From Bradyrhizobium sp. 21 (GTDB taxonomy: Bacteria > Pseudomonadota > Alphaproteobacteria > Rhizobiales > Xanthobacteraceae), in contig NZ_JADPJG010000031.1 in NCBI RefSeq assembly GCF_023073335.1, forward strand, positions 197,798 through 261,797: DNA of 64,000 nucleotides. The letters run 5' to 3'. Below are positions 1 to 8,320 of this stretch, one piece after another. The translations under genes were made by a program, and so were the position numbers. Below the pieces are notes generated by a model that did not search any database, was not told the origin of the DNA, and saw only the letters and a program-made list of their open reading frames with translations. Position 1 is the first letter of the stretch; every line of letters begins with the position of its first letter.

Positions 1-2
1 GC

Positions 3-353
3 GCGTTGCCCTTCGTCACCGTGTTCAGCAACATGCGGACCGTGAACGTGCTCGACGCCGCGCCGCAGGTGGTGGCGGCACTGCCGGGCATGACGCCCGA
101 GAGGCTGCAACAGGTGCTGCGCGACCGCGCCGATCCCAACATCGATCCGAAATCCCTGATCGGGCTCGCCGGCAGCACCAACGCGACGGTCGAGAGCTCG
201 AAGGCGTACCGGCTGACGGTCGCGGCCGAGGTGCCGTCGCATCGGCGGAGCTCGGCCGAGATCGTCATCCTGCTTCTCGAAAGCGGCGATGAGCCGTATC
301 GTGTATTGTCGTGGCACAACGCCTACGACGGCTCCGCCGGAAAGTCTCTGTGA
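3..353 (+). CDS. gspK: Type II secretion system protein GspK, 3' end (partial)
   Basis: This is the last 116 codons of a gene that begins before the window. GspK is the minor pseudopilin that caps the T2SS pseudopilus at the inner membrane. The visible part matches the C-terminal region of the family: a helix-hairpin-helix-like stretch (LPGMTPERLQQVL) is followed by a beta-rich tail (YRLTVAAEVP, PYRVLSWH). The stop codon lies one base before the ATG of the GspL gene, so the two are translationally close and in one operon. The assignment rests on this short tail plus the L and M genes that follow in the standard T2SS order. Confidence 0.8.
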   Translation, partial: ALPFVTVFSNMRTVNVLDAAPQVVAALPGMTPERLQQVLRDRADPNIDPKSLIGLAGSTNATVESSKAYRLTVAAEVPSHRRSSAEIVILLLESGDEPYRVLSWHNAYDGSAGKSL

Positions 354-354
354 G

Positions 355-1392
355 ATGAGTTCGCTCAGTTCCCTTCGCGCCATTGTCGATGCATGGACCG
401 GCACCGTGGCCGGCACGGTCGTTGCCGGCCTGGAGCGGATGGTATCGCCGCGCGTGGTGCGGCTGGTCGAGGCCGAGAGCGGTGTGTTCGCGCTGGACGC
501 GGCGAAGTCGGAGAACGTCCCGAAGGAAATCGCATTCGAGGACGGCAAGTTCATTGGTGCCGATCTCGCGCAGATCGTCCGCGGCAGCCGCATCGAGATC
601 GTGCTGCGGTCGACACGTTTCCTGTTCCGTCCACTGGAGCTGCCGGCGCGCGCGGCCGATTTCCTCGACGGCATCGTGCGGGCGCAGATCGACCGGCTGA
701 CGCCCTGGAGCGCGAGTGAAGCCGTATTCGGTTGCAGCGTTCCGGTGGCGCATGGCAGCGAGAGCATCTCCACGGAGATCGCGGCGGCACCGCGCAGGCT
801 GGCGATGAGCTATGTCGAGGCGGTGTCGCCCTTCCATCCGACCGCGATTGCGATCGTGACGGAGACGCCCGAGAACGGGCGCATCAAAGTGTTCGAGCAA
901 AGATCGCGCGGCGCGATCGACCCGGTGCGGCTGAGCCGGATGTTGCAGGCGGTGCTGGCTCTCGCTGCGGTCGCAGCGGTGATCGGATCAGTCGCGGCAA
1001 GCTACCTGGCCGACAGCCTCAGCGGGCAGGAGAGCGAGCTCGAACGGCAGATCACCCAGCGGCGCGCCGCGCTTCGCGGCAGCGACGGCGGCGAGCGCTC
1101 GCCGCTCGCGCTGCTCGAGCGCCGCAAGTACGAGACGCCGGCGAGCGTGATCGTGCTGGAAGCGCTGAGCCGGCTGTTGCCGGACCACACCTATGTCACC
1201 GAGCTGCATCTGGCCGGCAACAAGGTCCAGATCGGCGGCATCACCCGCGATGCGCCCTCGCTGATCCCGTTGATCGAGCAGTCCCAGCATTTCACCCGCG
1301 CGACCTTCTATGCCCCGACGACGCGGAGCCCGTCCGATCCCGGCGAACGCTTCCACATCGAGGCGCAGATCGAACCGAGGAATGCGCCATGA
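355..1392 (+). CDS. gspL: Type II secretion system protein GspL (PilN-like)
   Basis: 345 aa. GspL is the bitopic inner-membrane T2SS platform protein that links the cytoplasmic ATPase GspE to GspM. The N-terminal half is an actin-like cytoplasmic domain. One hydrophobic segment lies at about residues 213-233 (VLALAAVAAVIGSVAAS), followed by a coiled-coil-like stretch (SGQESELERQITQRRAAL) and a periplasmic PilN-type ferredoxin-like fold (PDHTYVTELHLAGNKVQIGG). An in-frame start exists at 289, but ATG 355 is preferred because it follows the GspK stop immediately and removes a non-conserved 22-residue extension inside gspK. The gene ends in an ATGA overlap with gspM. Confidence 0.85.
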   Translation: MSSLSSLRAIVDAWTGTVAGTVVAGLERMVSPRVVRLVEAESGVFALDAAKSENVPKEIAFEDGKFIGADLAQIVRGSRIEIVLRSTRFLFRPLELPARAADFLDGIVRAQIDRLTPWSASEAVFGCSVPVAHGSESISTEIAAAPRRLAMSYVEAVSPFHPTAIAIVTETPENGRIKVFEQRSRGAIDPVRLSRMLQAVLALAAVAAVIGSVAASYLADSLSGQESELERQITQRRAALRGSDGGERSPLALLERRKYETPASVIVLEALSRLLPDHTYVTELHLAGNKVQIGGITRDAPSLIPLIEQSQHFTRATFYAPTTRSPSDPGERFHIEAQIEPRNAP

Positions 1393-1970
1393 GCATCGCC
1401 AAGGTCGCAAACGGAAATGCGGTTGGGCGGGCACTCTCCGGCTCGCCGCTGATCGCGGTCACGCTCTATCTCGCCGTCGCAGGCGGGCTGTTGCTGATGG
1501 CGGGGCTGTCGATCGCCGACGTCATCGCCCACCGCCAGGCGCTGGCGCAGACCTCCGACCTGCTCGACCAGCTGCGCGGCCGCAAGAGCGGCGCCAAGAG
1601 CGCCGCGGCTCTATCGGCCGAGCATCCCGGCACGCCGTTCCTGGAAGGGCCGACCGTGACGGTGGCGGGCGCCAATCTGTTGCAGCGGGTTGCCGCCGCG
1701 GTGAGTGATGTCGGCGGCTCGGTCCAATCCTCGCAGGTCGACGTAACAGGCGCGCAGACCAAGGACGGTTTCGTCGGCCTCGTCGTCAGCTGCGAGCTGG
1801 AGCAGCCCGCGCTCCAGAAGCTGCTCTACGATCTCGAAGCCGGCATGCCATTTCTGTTCATCGACCAGCTCGACGTCCAGGTGCCGCAGACCACGGCGCT
1901 GAGCGATGCCGGCGCCGGCCGGGTCAGGGTGATTTTGGGCGTCTCCGGCCAATGGCAGGCGGGGAAGTAG
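1389..1970 (+). CDS. gspM: Type II secretion system protein GspM
   Basis: 193 aa. GspM is a small bitopic T2SS platform protein that partners with GspL. A single N-terminal membrane segment lies at about residues 19-42 (LIAVTLYLAVAGGLLLMAGL), followed by a coiled-coil linker and a ferredoxin-like periplasmic domain ending near FLFIDQLDVQVPQ, typical of the GspM/PilO class. The start overlaps the gspL stop as ATGA, so the two are translationally coupled. It ends 28 bases before the convergent autotransporter gene, so the T2SS operon is interrupted here. A GspC/GspN-like gene appears only beyond the autotransporter, at 5867. Confidence 0.85.
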   Translation: MSIAKVANGNAVGRALSGSPLIAVTLYLAVAGGLLLMAGLSIADVIAHRQALAQTSDLLDQLRGRKSGAKSAAALSAEHPGTPFLEGPTVTVAGANLLQRVAAAVSDVGGSVQSSQVDVTGAQTKDGFVGLVVSCELEQPALQKLLYDLEAGMPFLFIDQLDVQVPQTTALSDAGAGRVRVILGVSGQWQAGK

Positions 1971-1998
1971 GGCTACCTCGTCAGCTCACTAAGTCGGC

Positions 1999-4900
1999 TC
2001 ACCAAGCGTACTTGAACACGCCCTTGCCGGAATAGCTGGCGACGTTGCCGGAGAACTCGCCGTCGAAGGTGCCGGCGATCGAGAAGCCGCTCAGCCATTT
2101 CATCTCGGCGCTGGCGCTGAGAAGCGCGGAGTCGGCATCGACCCGGGCGCCGTTGACGACGAAGCTGGTGCCCGGCAGGGTCTGGAACAGCGCGGTGACC
2201 GCGCGGCCCGGATTGTAGTCGTGGGCCCAGGCGGCGCGGCCGCGCAGCGTCAGCACGCCGTTCTGCATCGCGTACGATTTGTCGGTGCGCAGGCCGAGCT
2301 CGGAGCGGGTGTCGGTCAGCGATTGCGAGGCGTAGTTCAGTGCGAACAGGCCGCCGCCATTGAGGCTGATTTCGGAGTAGTTGGGCAGGTTGACGTTCGT
2401 CACCTGCGCCGCCGCGTAAGGCGTGATGCCGAGCAGCGGCGTCGCGAAGCGGTAGCCGCCCTCGAAGCGGGCCGAGAAGGTGTCGGCCTTGAAGCGGCCC
2501 TGCAGCTGGTCAAAGCCGACCGGCGCCACGGTGCGTCTGGTGGTGACGTCGTGCCAGCCATAGGCGAGCGCGGCCGAGATATAGGCCGGGCCGAAATTGT
2601 GCCGGCCATAGACGCCGGCCTGGAACAGATCGGCCGAGCCCGAGCCCATCGCGTTGGCGAGCGAGTAGCTCAGTCCACCGCCACCGAGCGCGAAGCCGAC
2701 CAGCGTGTCCACCGAGATCCTGTAGTCGGCGCCGGCCGCGCCGCCCCAGACGCTTGCGGTCAGGTCCTGCGAGCCGACCAGCGCATTGCCGCCGACATTG
2801 GCAGCGCCGCCATAACCGGCCGCCCAGACGCTCCAGCGGTTGGCCGGCTGCGAGGAGAGCAGCGGCGCCTTGGTCGCCATCGCATAGGCCTCGCGCTCGC
2901 GTGCGTTGGCCGGGCGCATGGACGCATAGGCGGCCGCGTCGTCGCTCTCGGCGAATTGCGCGACGCTGCCCGCCTTGGCGAAGCCGCCCGAGCGTCCGAT
3001 GACGGTCGGGTCGAGCATCAAGTTCAGGAACTGGCCGTCGGCGTTGATCGCCGACTGGATGATGCCGGTGCCGAGCTCGCCCGAGGCGGTCGTCAGCCCC
3101 GCCGGCGACAGCGCGGCAAAGGCTGCGGGAATGCCGCCGGTGGTGTTGAAGAAGTTGGTCAGCGTGTTCGCGACGTTCTGCTGGTTGACGTTGAGGCCGC
3201 CCGCCTGCGCGAAATTGACGTTGACGTTGAGGAACACGTTGTTGGGGTCGTAGCTCAGCGTGGCGTTGATCGTCGGCATGTTGGAGACGACGGCTGCGTT
3301 GAAGGTGGTGGCGCCGAGACCGCCGGCCGCAGACAGGATCGTGTACTGCTTCTTGACCGTACCCGAGGTGAACATCGCGCTCACGGTCGCGTTGCCGAGC
3401 GTGGCTGCGCCGGTGACATTGGTGAGGCTGGCATTGGTCGGGGAGACCTGCACCAGATAGGTCGAGGCGGCGGTGAAGGTCAGGGGTCCGTTGACCGTCA
3501 GCGGGCCGAACGGCGTCGCCGTGCTGCCCGGGGCGAGCGTACCGCCATTGACCGCGACGCCGGCGACCGTGCCGCTGCCGGCGAGCGTGCCGCCGGTGTT
3601 GACCGTGGTCGCGCTCACGATCGAGCCGTCGACCACCAGCGTGCCGCCGTTCACGTTGGTGGCGCCGGTATAGGTGTTGGCGCCGGTCAGTGTCTGCCTG
3701 CCGCCGGTCACCGTCAGGCCGCCGCCCGCGCCTGCATCGTCGATGACGCCGGCAAAGGTGTCGTTGGCGGCGGTGATGGTCAGCGTCTTGGTGCCGAGAT
3801 TGACCAAGCCGGAACCGGACAGCGATTTGATCGACGTGCCGGTACTGAACAGGAGATTCGTAATGTCGAAGGTGCCGTTTGCGATGACCTTGCTGGACGT
3901 CGCAATGCTACCATCGCCGCCACCGACGGAAGAAAGATCGAGTTCGCCGCCGGTGTCGATTGTGGTGGTGCCAGTATAGGTGTTGATGCCGGCGAGCTGC
4001 TGCAAGGTGCCATTGGCGATGACGAGATTGCCGCCGGTGCCGCCGCCGATACCGCCGTCCTGGATCACGCCGGCAAACACGTTGCCGTTCGTGATCGTCA
4101 GCGTCTTCGATCCCAGCGCCACGGTGCCCAGGAAGAGCGAATACAGGCCGCCGACGGACGTTCCGCTGGTCGTCTGCGAGATATCGAGCGTGCCCCCGCT
4201 GTTGAATGCGACATAGGCCGAGCCCGCGATCGATCCGCTGCCCTTCAGTGCCAGCGTGGCACCCGAATCGATCTGGGTCGCGTTGGTGTAGGTGTTCACG
4301 CCCGAGAGCGTTTGCGTCCCTCCGAAAACCTCAAACCCGCCCGTTCCCTGGATCACGCCCGCGAATTCGGTCGAGCCGTTGGTGATCACGAGCCCGTTGC
4401 CGCCCATGCTGACGACGCCGGAGGAATTGCCGGCGAGCGTCGTGATAGCGTTGAACGAGACAGCGGATGCCGAGATGTCGAGCGTCGCATCGACCGTCAC
4501 GACGCTGGACGAAGAGATGCTGCCGAAGCCCGAAATCGCCAGCGTGCCCGCCGAAATCGTCGTCGCGCCCGTATAGGTATTGGTGCCGGTCAGCGTCATC
4601 GTGCCGGTGCCGACCTTGGTGAGCCCGCCGCCATTGCCCGAGATCACGCCGTCGACCTGGGTCGAGGTGTTGAGGCTGCCGGTGGTGAGCGTGTTGGCGC
4701 CGAGAATATAATTGCCCGCGCCTTCGATCGAGCCGGCCGTCATCCCGCCGCTCGTCAGGCCGGAAATATCGACCGTGCCTCCGGCATTGTTGATGAATCG
4801 CGCGCTGCCGCCAGTGCTGGAGGCGTCGAAGGTCACCGTTCCGTCGTTGGTGATGGTCGACGTGGCGGCGGTTGTGTTGTTGTGGAAGTTGAGCGTCGCC

Positions 4901-5547
4901 GATGCCAGGTTGTTGATCGTGGCGCTGCCTGCGGAAGCGCTGGTGAAGAAATCAATCTGGCCGTTGGCGTTGTTGGTGATCAGGGCGCTGCCGGCAGTGC
5001 TGGAATCCTCGAACGTGACGAAGCTGTTGTTGACGAGGCTCGCCGTTCCCGCGGTGCTGTTCTGGAGGAAGTTGACGGTGCCGCCGAGATCATTCGTGAT
5101 GGTCACGGCCCCGGCGCCGGTGCCGCCGCGCGCGGTACTGCTGTTCTGGAACACCAGATTGTTGCCGGAGGTGACTTCGAAATTCTGCGCATTGCCGGAA
5201 TCGTTGATGATACCCGTCCCGTTGATGATGAACGGGTTGCCGATCGTGACCGAGTAGGCCTGCGCGATGCTCGTGAAGTTGATCGTGCCGATGACGACGA
5301 CGCCGTTGTTGTTGTCGACGGCCGTGCTGCCGGTGTTCGTGAAGGTCGCGGTTACGTCCGGCACAATCGGGTTGGACGACCAGTTCGTGCCGTCCGTCCA
5401 GTCGCTGGTGCCGACCCAGGTGCCGCTCGCGGCGTGGGCGGCGACGACGCCGAGCGCTGTTGTCGCCAGCAGGGTCGTCAGGAAGTGGCGCAGGACCGAT
5501 CGCAGCCCGTATCCGTTCCGCCCACCAGCCTTTGTCGGTCCAGCCAT
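1999..5547 (-). CDS. Autotransporter adhesin with PATR repeats and C-terminal beta-barrel
   Basis: 1182 aa type V secretion (autotransporter) protein. Residues 1-40 form a signal peptide: a basic stretch, then LTTLLATTALGVVAAHAA. The passenger, about 41-880, is almost all Gly/Thr/Asn/Ser-rich beta-helix. Its first part has short repeats built on STAG-A-I-NN. Its second part has four autotransporter-associated beta-strand repeats with the core TYTGATTI or a close variant (TYTNATQI, TYTGTTTI, TYTGATNV). About 900-1182 is the outer-membrane barrel, ending in an aromatic residue (KYAW) as BAM substrates do. There are no obvious protease or lipase catalytic residues, so adhesion or aggregation is the likely role. 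It lies antisense inside what looks like a T2SS gene set. Confidence 0.9.
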   Translation of the reverse strand: MAGPTKAGGRNGYGLRSVLRHFLTTLLATTALGVVAAHAASGTWVGTSDWTDGTNWSSNPIVPDVTATFTNTGSTAVDNNNGVVVIGTINFTSIAQAYSVTIGNPFIINGTGIINDSGNAQNFEVTSGNNLVFQNSSTARGGTGAGAVTITNDLGGTVNFLQNSTAGTASLVNNSFVTFEDSSTAGSALITNNANGQIDFFTSASAGSATINNLASATLNFHNNTTAATSTITNDGTVTFDASSTGGSARFINNAGGTVDISGLTSGGMTAGSIEGAGNYILGANTLTTGSLNTSTQVDGVISGNGGGLTKVGTGTMTLTGTNTYTGATTISAGTLAISGFGSISSSSVVTVDATLDISASAVSFNAITTLAGNSSGVVSMGGNGLVITNGSTEFAGVIQGTGGFEVFGGTQTLSGVNTYTNATQIDSGATLALKGSGSIAGSAYVAFNSGGTLDISQTTSGTSVGGLYSLFLGTVALGSKTLTITNGNVFAGVIQDGGIGGGTGGNLVIANGTLQQLAGINTYTGTTTIDTGGELDLSSVGGGDGSIATSSKVIANGTFDITNLLFSTGTSIKSLSGSGLVNLGTKTLTITAANDTFAGVIDDAGAGGGLTVTGGRQTLTGANTYTGATNVNGGTLVVDGSIVSATTVNTGGTLAGSGTVAGVAVNGGTLAPGSTATPFGPLTVNGPLTFTAASTYLVQVSPTNASLTNVTGAATLGNATVSAMFTSGTVKKQYTILSAAGGLGATTFNAAVVSNMPTINATLSYDPNNVFLNVNVNFAQAGGLNVNQQNVANTLTNFFNTTGGIPAAFAALSPAGLTTASGELGTGIIQSAINADGQFLNLMLDPTVIGRSGGFAKAGSVAQFAESDDAAAYASMRPANAREREAYAMATKAPLLSSQPANRWSVWAAGYGGAANVGGNALVGSQDLTASVWGGAAGADYRISVDTLVGFALGGGGLSYSLANAMGSGSADLFQAGVYGRHNFGPAYISAALAYGWHDVTTRRTVAPVGFDQLQGRFKADTFSARFEGGYRFATPLLGITPYAAAQVTNVNLPNYSEISLNGGGLFALNYASQSLTDTRSELGLRTDKSYAMQNGVLTLRGRAAWAHDYNPGRAVTALFQTLPGTSFVVNGARVDADSALLSASAEMKWLSGFSIAGTFDGEFSGNVASYSGKGVFKYAW

Positions 5548-5866
5548 CAGGTCTTCTCAAATCAGCAAAGAAATCGTCGCAAACGGGTAACGGAGGCGCG
5601 TGGCAAGGCCCGGCGCTTTCGCCATGATCTCATAGCGTTGCAGCGTGCCGCAATGAACGGATATCCATCTGCGTCGGGTTCCGCCCTGTTCCGCCTTGCA
5701 TTTTCGACCATCGTGGCCCTCGGGCAACATATTCATGCATTGCAACATCTGCGGAGCAAATGGCTCTCGGTTCGGCAGCACGCTTTAGGTTGATGGCGCT
5801 GACGATCGGAACTAGTTTGGCGCGGACGCCTCGCCGTCTTTTCGTGCGAACGGTGGTCGCAGGGGA
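5548..5866. other. Intergenic region between divergent autotransporter and GspC-like genes
   Basis: 319 bases with no gene I can support. It must hold the promoters of both divergent genes. The stretch around 5690-5770 is more A+T-rich than its surroundings (ATATTCATGCATTGCAAC) and is the likeliest place for the leftward autotransporter promoter. I could not align a convincing -35/-10 pair. An AGGGGA Shine-Dalgarno sequence at 5861-5866 sits directly before the rightward ATG. Confidence 0.5.
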
Positions 5867-6550
5867 ATGTCGATGTCCGGGTGGTTGAGGCCGACAGGAC
5901 TGGCCGTATTGTGCGTGGTTCTGGGCCCCGCCGGGACCATGGCCGCCACCTCATCGCGCATCGATGTCCTGTCCGACGATGCTGCGGGCAGCCCCGCCGA
6001 CAGTGTCGATGTCGGAACGATGCGCCCGATCGCGCGGCCACCGCAGCCGGCTCCGACCAAGCCCGCTCCTCGCGGCAATCCGCTGTGGTCGGTGCCACTC
6101 TCGGCCCTGACCGCGACCCAGGAGCGCCCGATCTTCTCGGCCATGCGCCGGCCGCCGCCGCGCGCGGTCGCGGCATCGCCGGTCGAGGATATCTCCGCAC
6201 CGCCCCCCAAGCCGGTCGAGGCCCCGCCGCCGCTGTTGCTGGTCGGGGCCGTGGTGGGCGAGGGCGATGCCATCGCGATTCTCGTCAACCGCACCGATCA
6301 GAAGGTCGTGCGCCTGCGGCAGGGCGAATCGCTCGGCGGCTGGTCGCTGACCTCCGTGCAGCCGCGCGAGGTGACCTTCAAGCAGGGCGAGCGCAGCGAG
6401 GTGCTGGCGCTCCAGCGGCCGGACGCAGCTGCTCCCGCGGGCCCGCCCGCGGATGCCGGCGGAAGGCCGACGACGCCGGGCCTGACCGACCCGTCCTCGC
6501 CTTTCGTGCCGCGCTCGACGCCCAAGAACGGCGAGTCGGATGGGCTCTGA
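5867..6550 (+). CDS. Type II secretion GspC/GspN-like protein
   Basis: 227 aa. The N-terminus is a hydrophobic signal or anchor (TGLAVLCVVLGPAGTMA). A Pro-rich linker with the motif LTATQERPIFSAMRRPPP follows. A small beta-domain at about residues 120-185 (LLLVGAVVGEGDAIAILV, VVRLRQGESLGGWSL, EVLAL) has the pattern of the GspC homology region/PilP fold that contacts the secretin. A low-complexity Pro/Gly tail ends it. Rhizobial genomes often call such proteins GspN, and the GspC function is inferred. The AGGGGA ribosome site and the ATG at 5867 decide the start. It belongs functionally with the gspK-L-M genes but is separated from them by the autotransporter. Confidence 0.7.
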   Translation: MSMSGWLRPTGLAVLCVVLGPAGTMAATSSRIDVLSDDAAGSPADSVDVGTMRPIARPPQPAPTKPAPRGNPLWSVPLSALTATQERPIFSAMRRPPPRAVAASPVEDISAPPPKPVEAPPPLLLVGAVVGEGDAIAILVNRTDQKVVRLRQGESLGGWSLTSVQPREVTFKQGERSEVLALQRPDAAAPAGPPADAGGRPTTPGLTDPSSPFVPRSTPKNGESDGL

Positions 6551-6754
6551 GCGTGCTTTTCCGGGATCGGGCCGCACACATCCGTGATCTGTCCGGAAAG
6601 CCTCCGGACGAGCCCGAAAGAACGGTCGAACCGTGCCGGCTGCGGCCGCCGCCGGCTATCGACATTCCGTGAACCGACTGCTAGCCCGAATTCGCGCTGC
6701 CTTGGGGGGAACCCTGACCGGCGCGGGGCAAAGGCTTGTTGAGGTGATGGCCGG

Positions 6755-8317
6755 GTGGCTGGCATGAGGTTGAGAAAAACACCGCCCGATCTGCTGGGGA
6801 ATTCTGCGTGGAATGCGACGGCCTTCCTGGTGGCCGTGGTGCTGAACCTGGCCATCCTGCCTTTCGTGATCGCTCACCTCGGCCTCGCTGCGTTCGGCGT
6901 CGCAGGTCTTGTCACCGCATGCATTGCGCCGGCACTGGTGTTCAGCAACGCGCTCGGACTGTCGACGGCACGCGAGCTGGCACAGCGGCTGGAGCCGTCC
7001 GACCGCGACGATGCGCGACGCCTGTTCGCGACCGCGGTCATGCTCGCGGTCGGCGCGGGTGGCCCGATCGCCATTTTCCTTCTGGTTGCCGGGGCTCCGC
7101 TTGCGCGTCTCGGATTTCATCTGTTGGGTCCCGCCGCCGACGATCTCGCGCTGGCCTTCGCGCTGGCCGGTATGGGCTGGCTGTGCCAGTGTGTATCGGC
7201 CGTCTTCGTTTCGTTGTTCACCGCGCGACAGGACTATCGCCGGATCGCCTCGATCGGCATCGTCAGCACCGTGGTCTCGACTCTTTCGATGCTCCTCCTG
7301 ATCCCCGCCGCGCCCTACGCATCGACCTTCCTGGGTTGCCAGGCGCTGGGATTGGCGATCGGCCTGCTGCTGGCACTGGCCTGGTGTAGCGGCCAGATGC
7401 GCAAGTGGCTGGCGCCTCCGGCATTGCATCGCGAGGCGCTCGGCAAGCTGGTTCGGATGGGCGGATGGCAAGTTGCCGCACAGGGCGGTGCGCTGCTTGC
7501 GGGGCAGGCCGATCGATATCTGCTCGGCGCGCTGCTCCAGCCGCAGTTCGTCGGTTTCTACGGCGTTGCGCAGCGCCTGCAGGAGGCGACCTATATCGGT
7601 ATCCTGAAGGTCGGCGAGATCCTGTTTCCCTTCTTCAGCACGCTGCAAGGGGAGAGCGAGGATCGCAAGGTCGATCTGCTGTTCCGATCGTCGTGGGTTC
7701 TCAACGTCCTGGCCGCAAGTGCTCTTGGCGGATTGATCCCCGTGGCTGGACCGCTGCTGCATGTCTGGACCGGCGCCGAGGTCGCAGCAGAGGCTGCGCG
7801 GGTCCTCGTCGTGCTGTCGATTGCCGGAATCCTCGGATCGAGCGCGAATGTCTTCGGCTTCTACTTGCTGGCGCACGGGCGGTCACGCTCCAACGCGCGG
7901 ATCGCCTTGATCACGGGGGTCGTCACGCTCGTGACCAGCGCGATCGCATTGCCACGCTTCGGATGGGAGGCCGCGGGCTGGAGCGCATGCGCCGGCATGA
8001 TCGCGCAGATGGCGGCCATTGTCTTGCTGTTGCGCCGTAGTTTTGACCTCGCCGGCATGTGGTCGCGTATCGTGCATTGCGTGCTGATGCCGCTTGGCAT
8101 CGGGATCGTGACGGCGCTGGCGGTGCGCTGGGGTCTCGACCACGCGCCATTCCAGCTTGCGCCGTCCTGGTGGTCGGTGGGAGCTGTCTCGTCGCTGACG
8201 GCAGCGATCATCTTCGTGATCGCGGTTGCCGCCTCGCAATTGGGTCCGTATCGAAGGGCCTGCTGGCAGGATATTCGTTCGATCGTCAGTCGCTTCTTGC
8301 CCGTCAAGGCTGTCTAG
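6755..8317 (+). CDS. Wzx-type polysaccharide flippase
   Basis: About 520 aa with a dozen or more hydrophobic segments spread over the whole length, typical of the MATE-like oligosaccharide flippase (Wzx/RfbX) family. Such proteins move undecaprenyl-diphosphate-linked repeat units across the inner membrane. The N-terminal pattern (LLGNSAWNATAFLVAVVLN, then LPFVIAHLGLAAFGV) is characteristic of the family. The start is either GTG 6755, which has a GAGGTG ribosome site about 10 bases upstream, or ATG 6764. The gene opens the + strand polysaccharide operon and is followed after 3 bases by an asparagine-synthase-like gene. A second flippase is encoded at 21095. Confidence 0.85.
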   Translation: MAGMRLRKTPPDLLGNSAWNATAFLVAVVLNLAILPFVIAHLGLAAFGVAGLVTACIAPALVFSNALGLSTARELAQRLEPSDRDDARRLFATAVMLAVGAGGPIAIFLLVAGAPLARLGFHLLGPAADDLALAFALAGMGWLCQCVSAVFVSLFTARQDYRRIASIGIVSTVVSTLSMLLLIPAAPYASTFLGCQALGLAIGLLLALAWCSGQMRKWLAPPALHREALGKLVRMGGWQVAAQGGALLAGQADRYLLGALLQPQFVGFYGVAQRLQEATYIGILKVGEILFPFFSTLQGESEDRKVDLLFRSSWVLNVLAASALGGLIPVAGPLLHVWTGAEVAAEAARVLVVLSIAGILGSSANVFGFYLLAHGRSRSNARIALITGVVTLVTSAIALPRFGWEAAGWSACAGMIAQMAAIVLLLRRSFDLAGMWSRIVHCVLMPLGIGIVTALAVRWGLDHAPFQLAPSWWSVGAVSSLTAAIIFVIAVAASQLGPYRRACWQDIRSIVSRFLPVKAV

Positions 8318-8320
8318 GAC

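Noticed and set aside
2221..5793. A very long open frame antisense to the autotransporter
   Set aside because: It is rich in Arg/Ala/Gly as expected from the complement of a G+C-rich repeat gene. The - strand frame has a signal peptide, repeats and a barrel.
6556..6600. Imperfect inverted repeat (CTTTTCCGG ... CCGGAAAG) after the GspC-like gene
   Set aside because: Arms are short with a long loop and no T-run, so not a convincing terminator.
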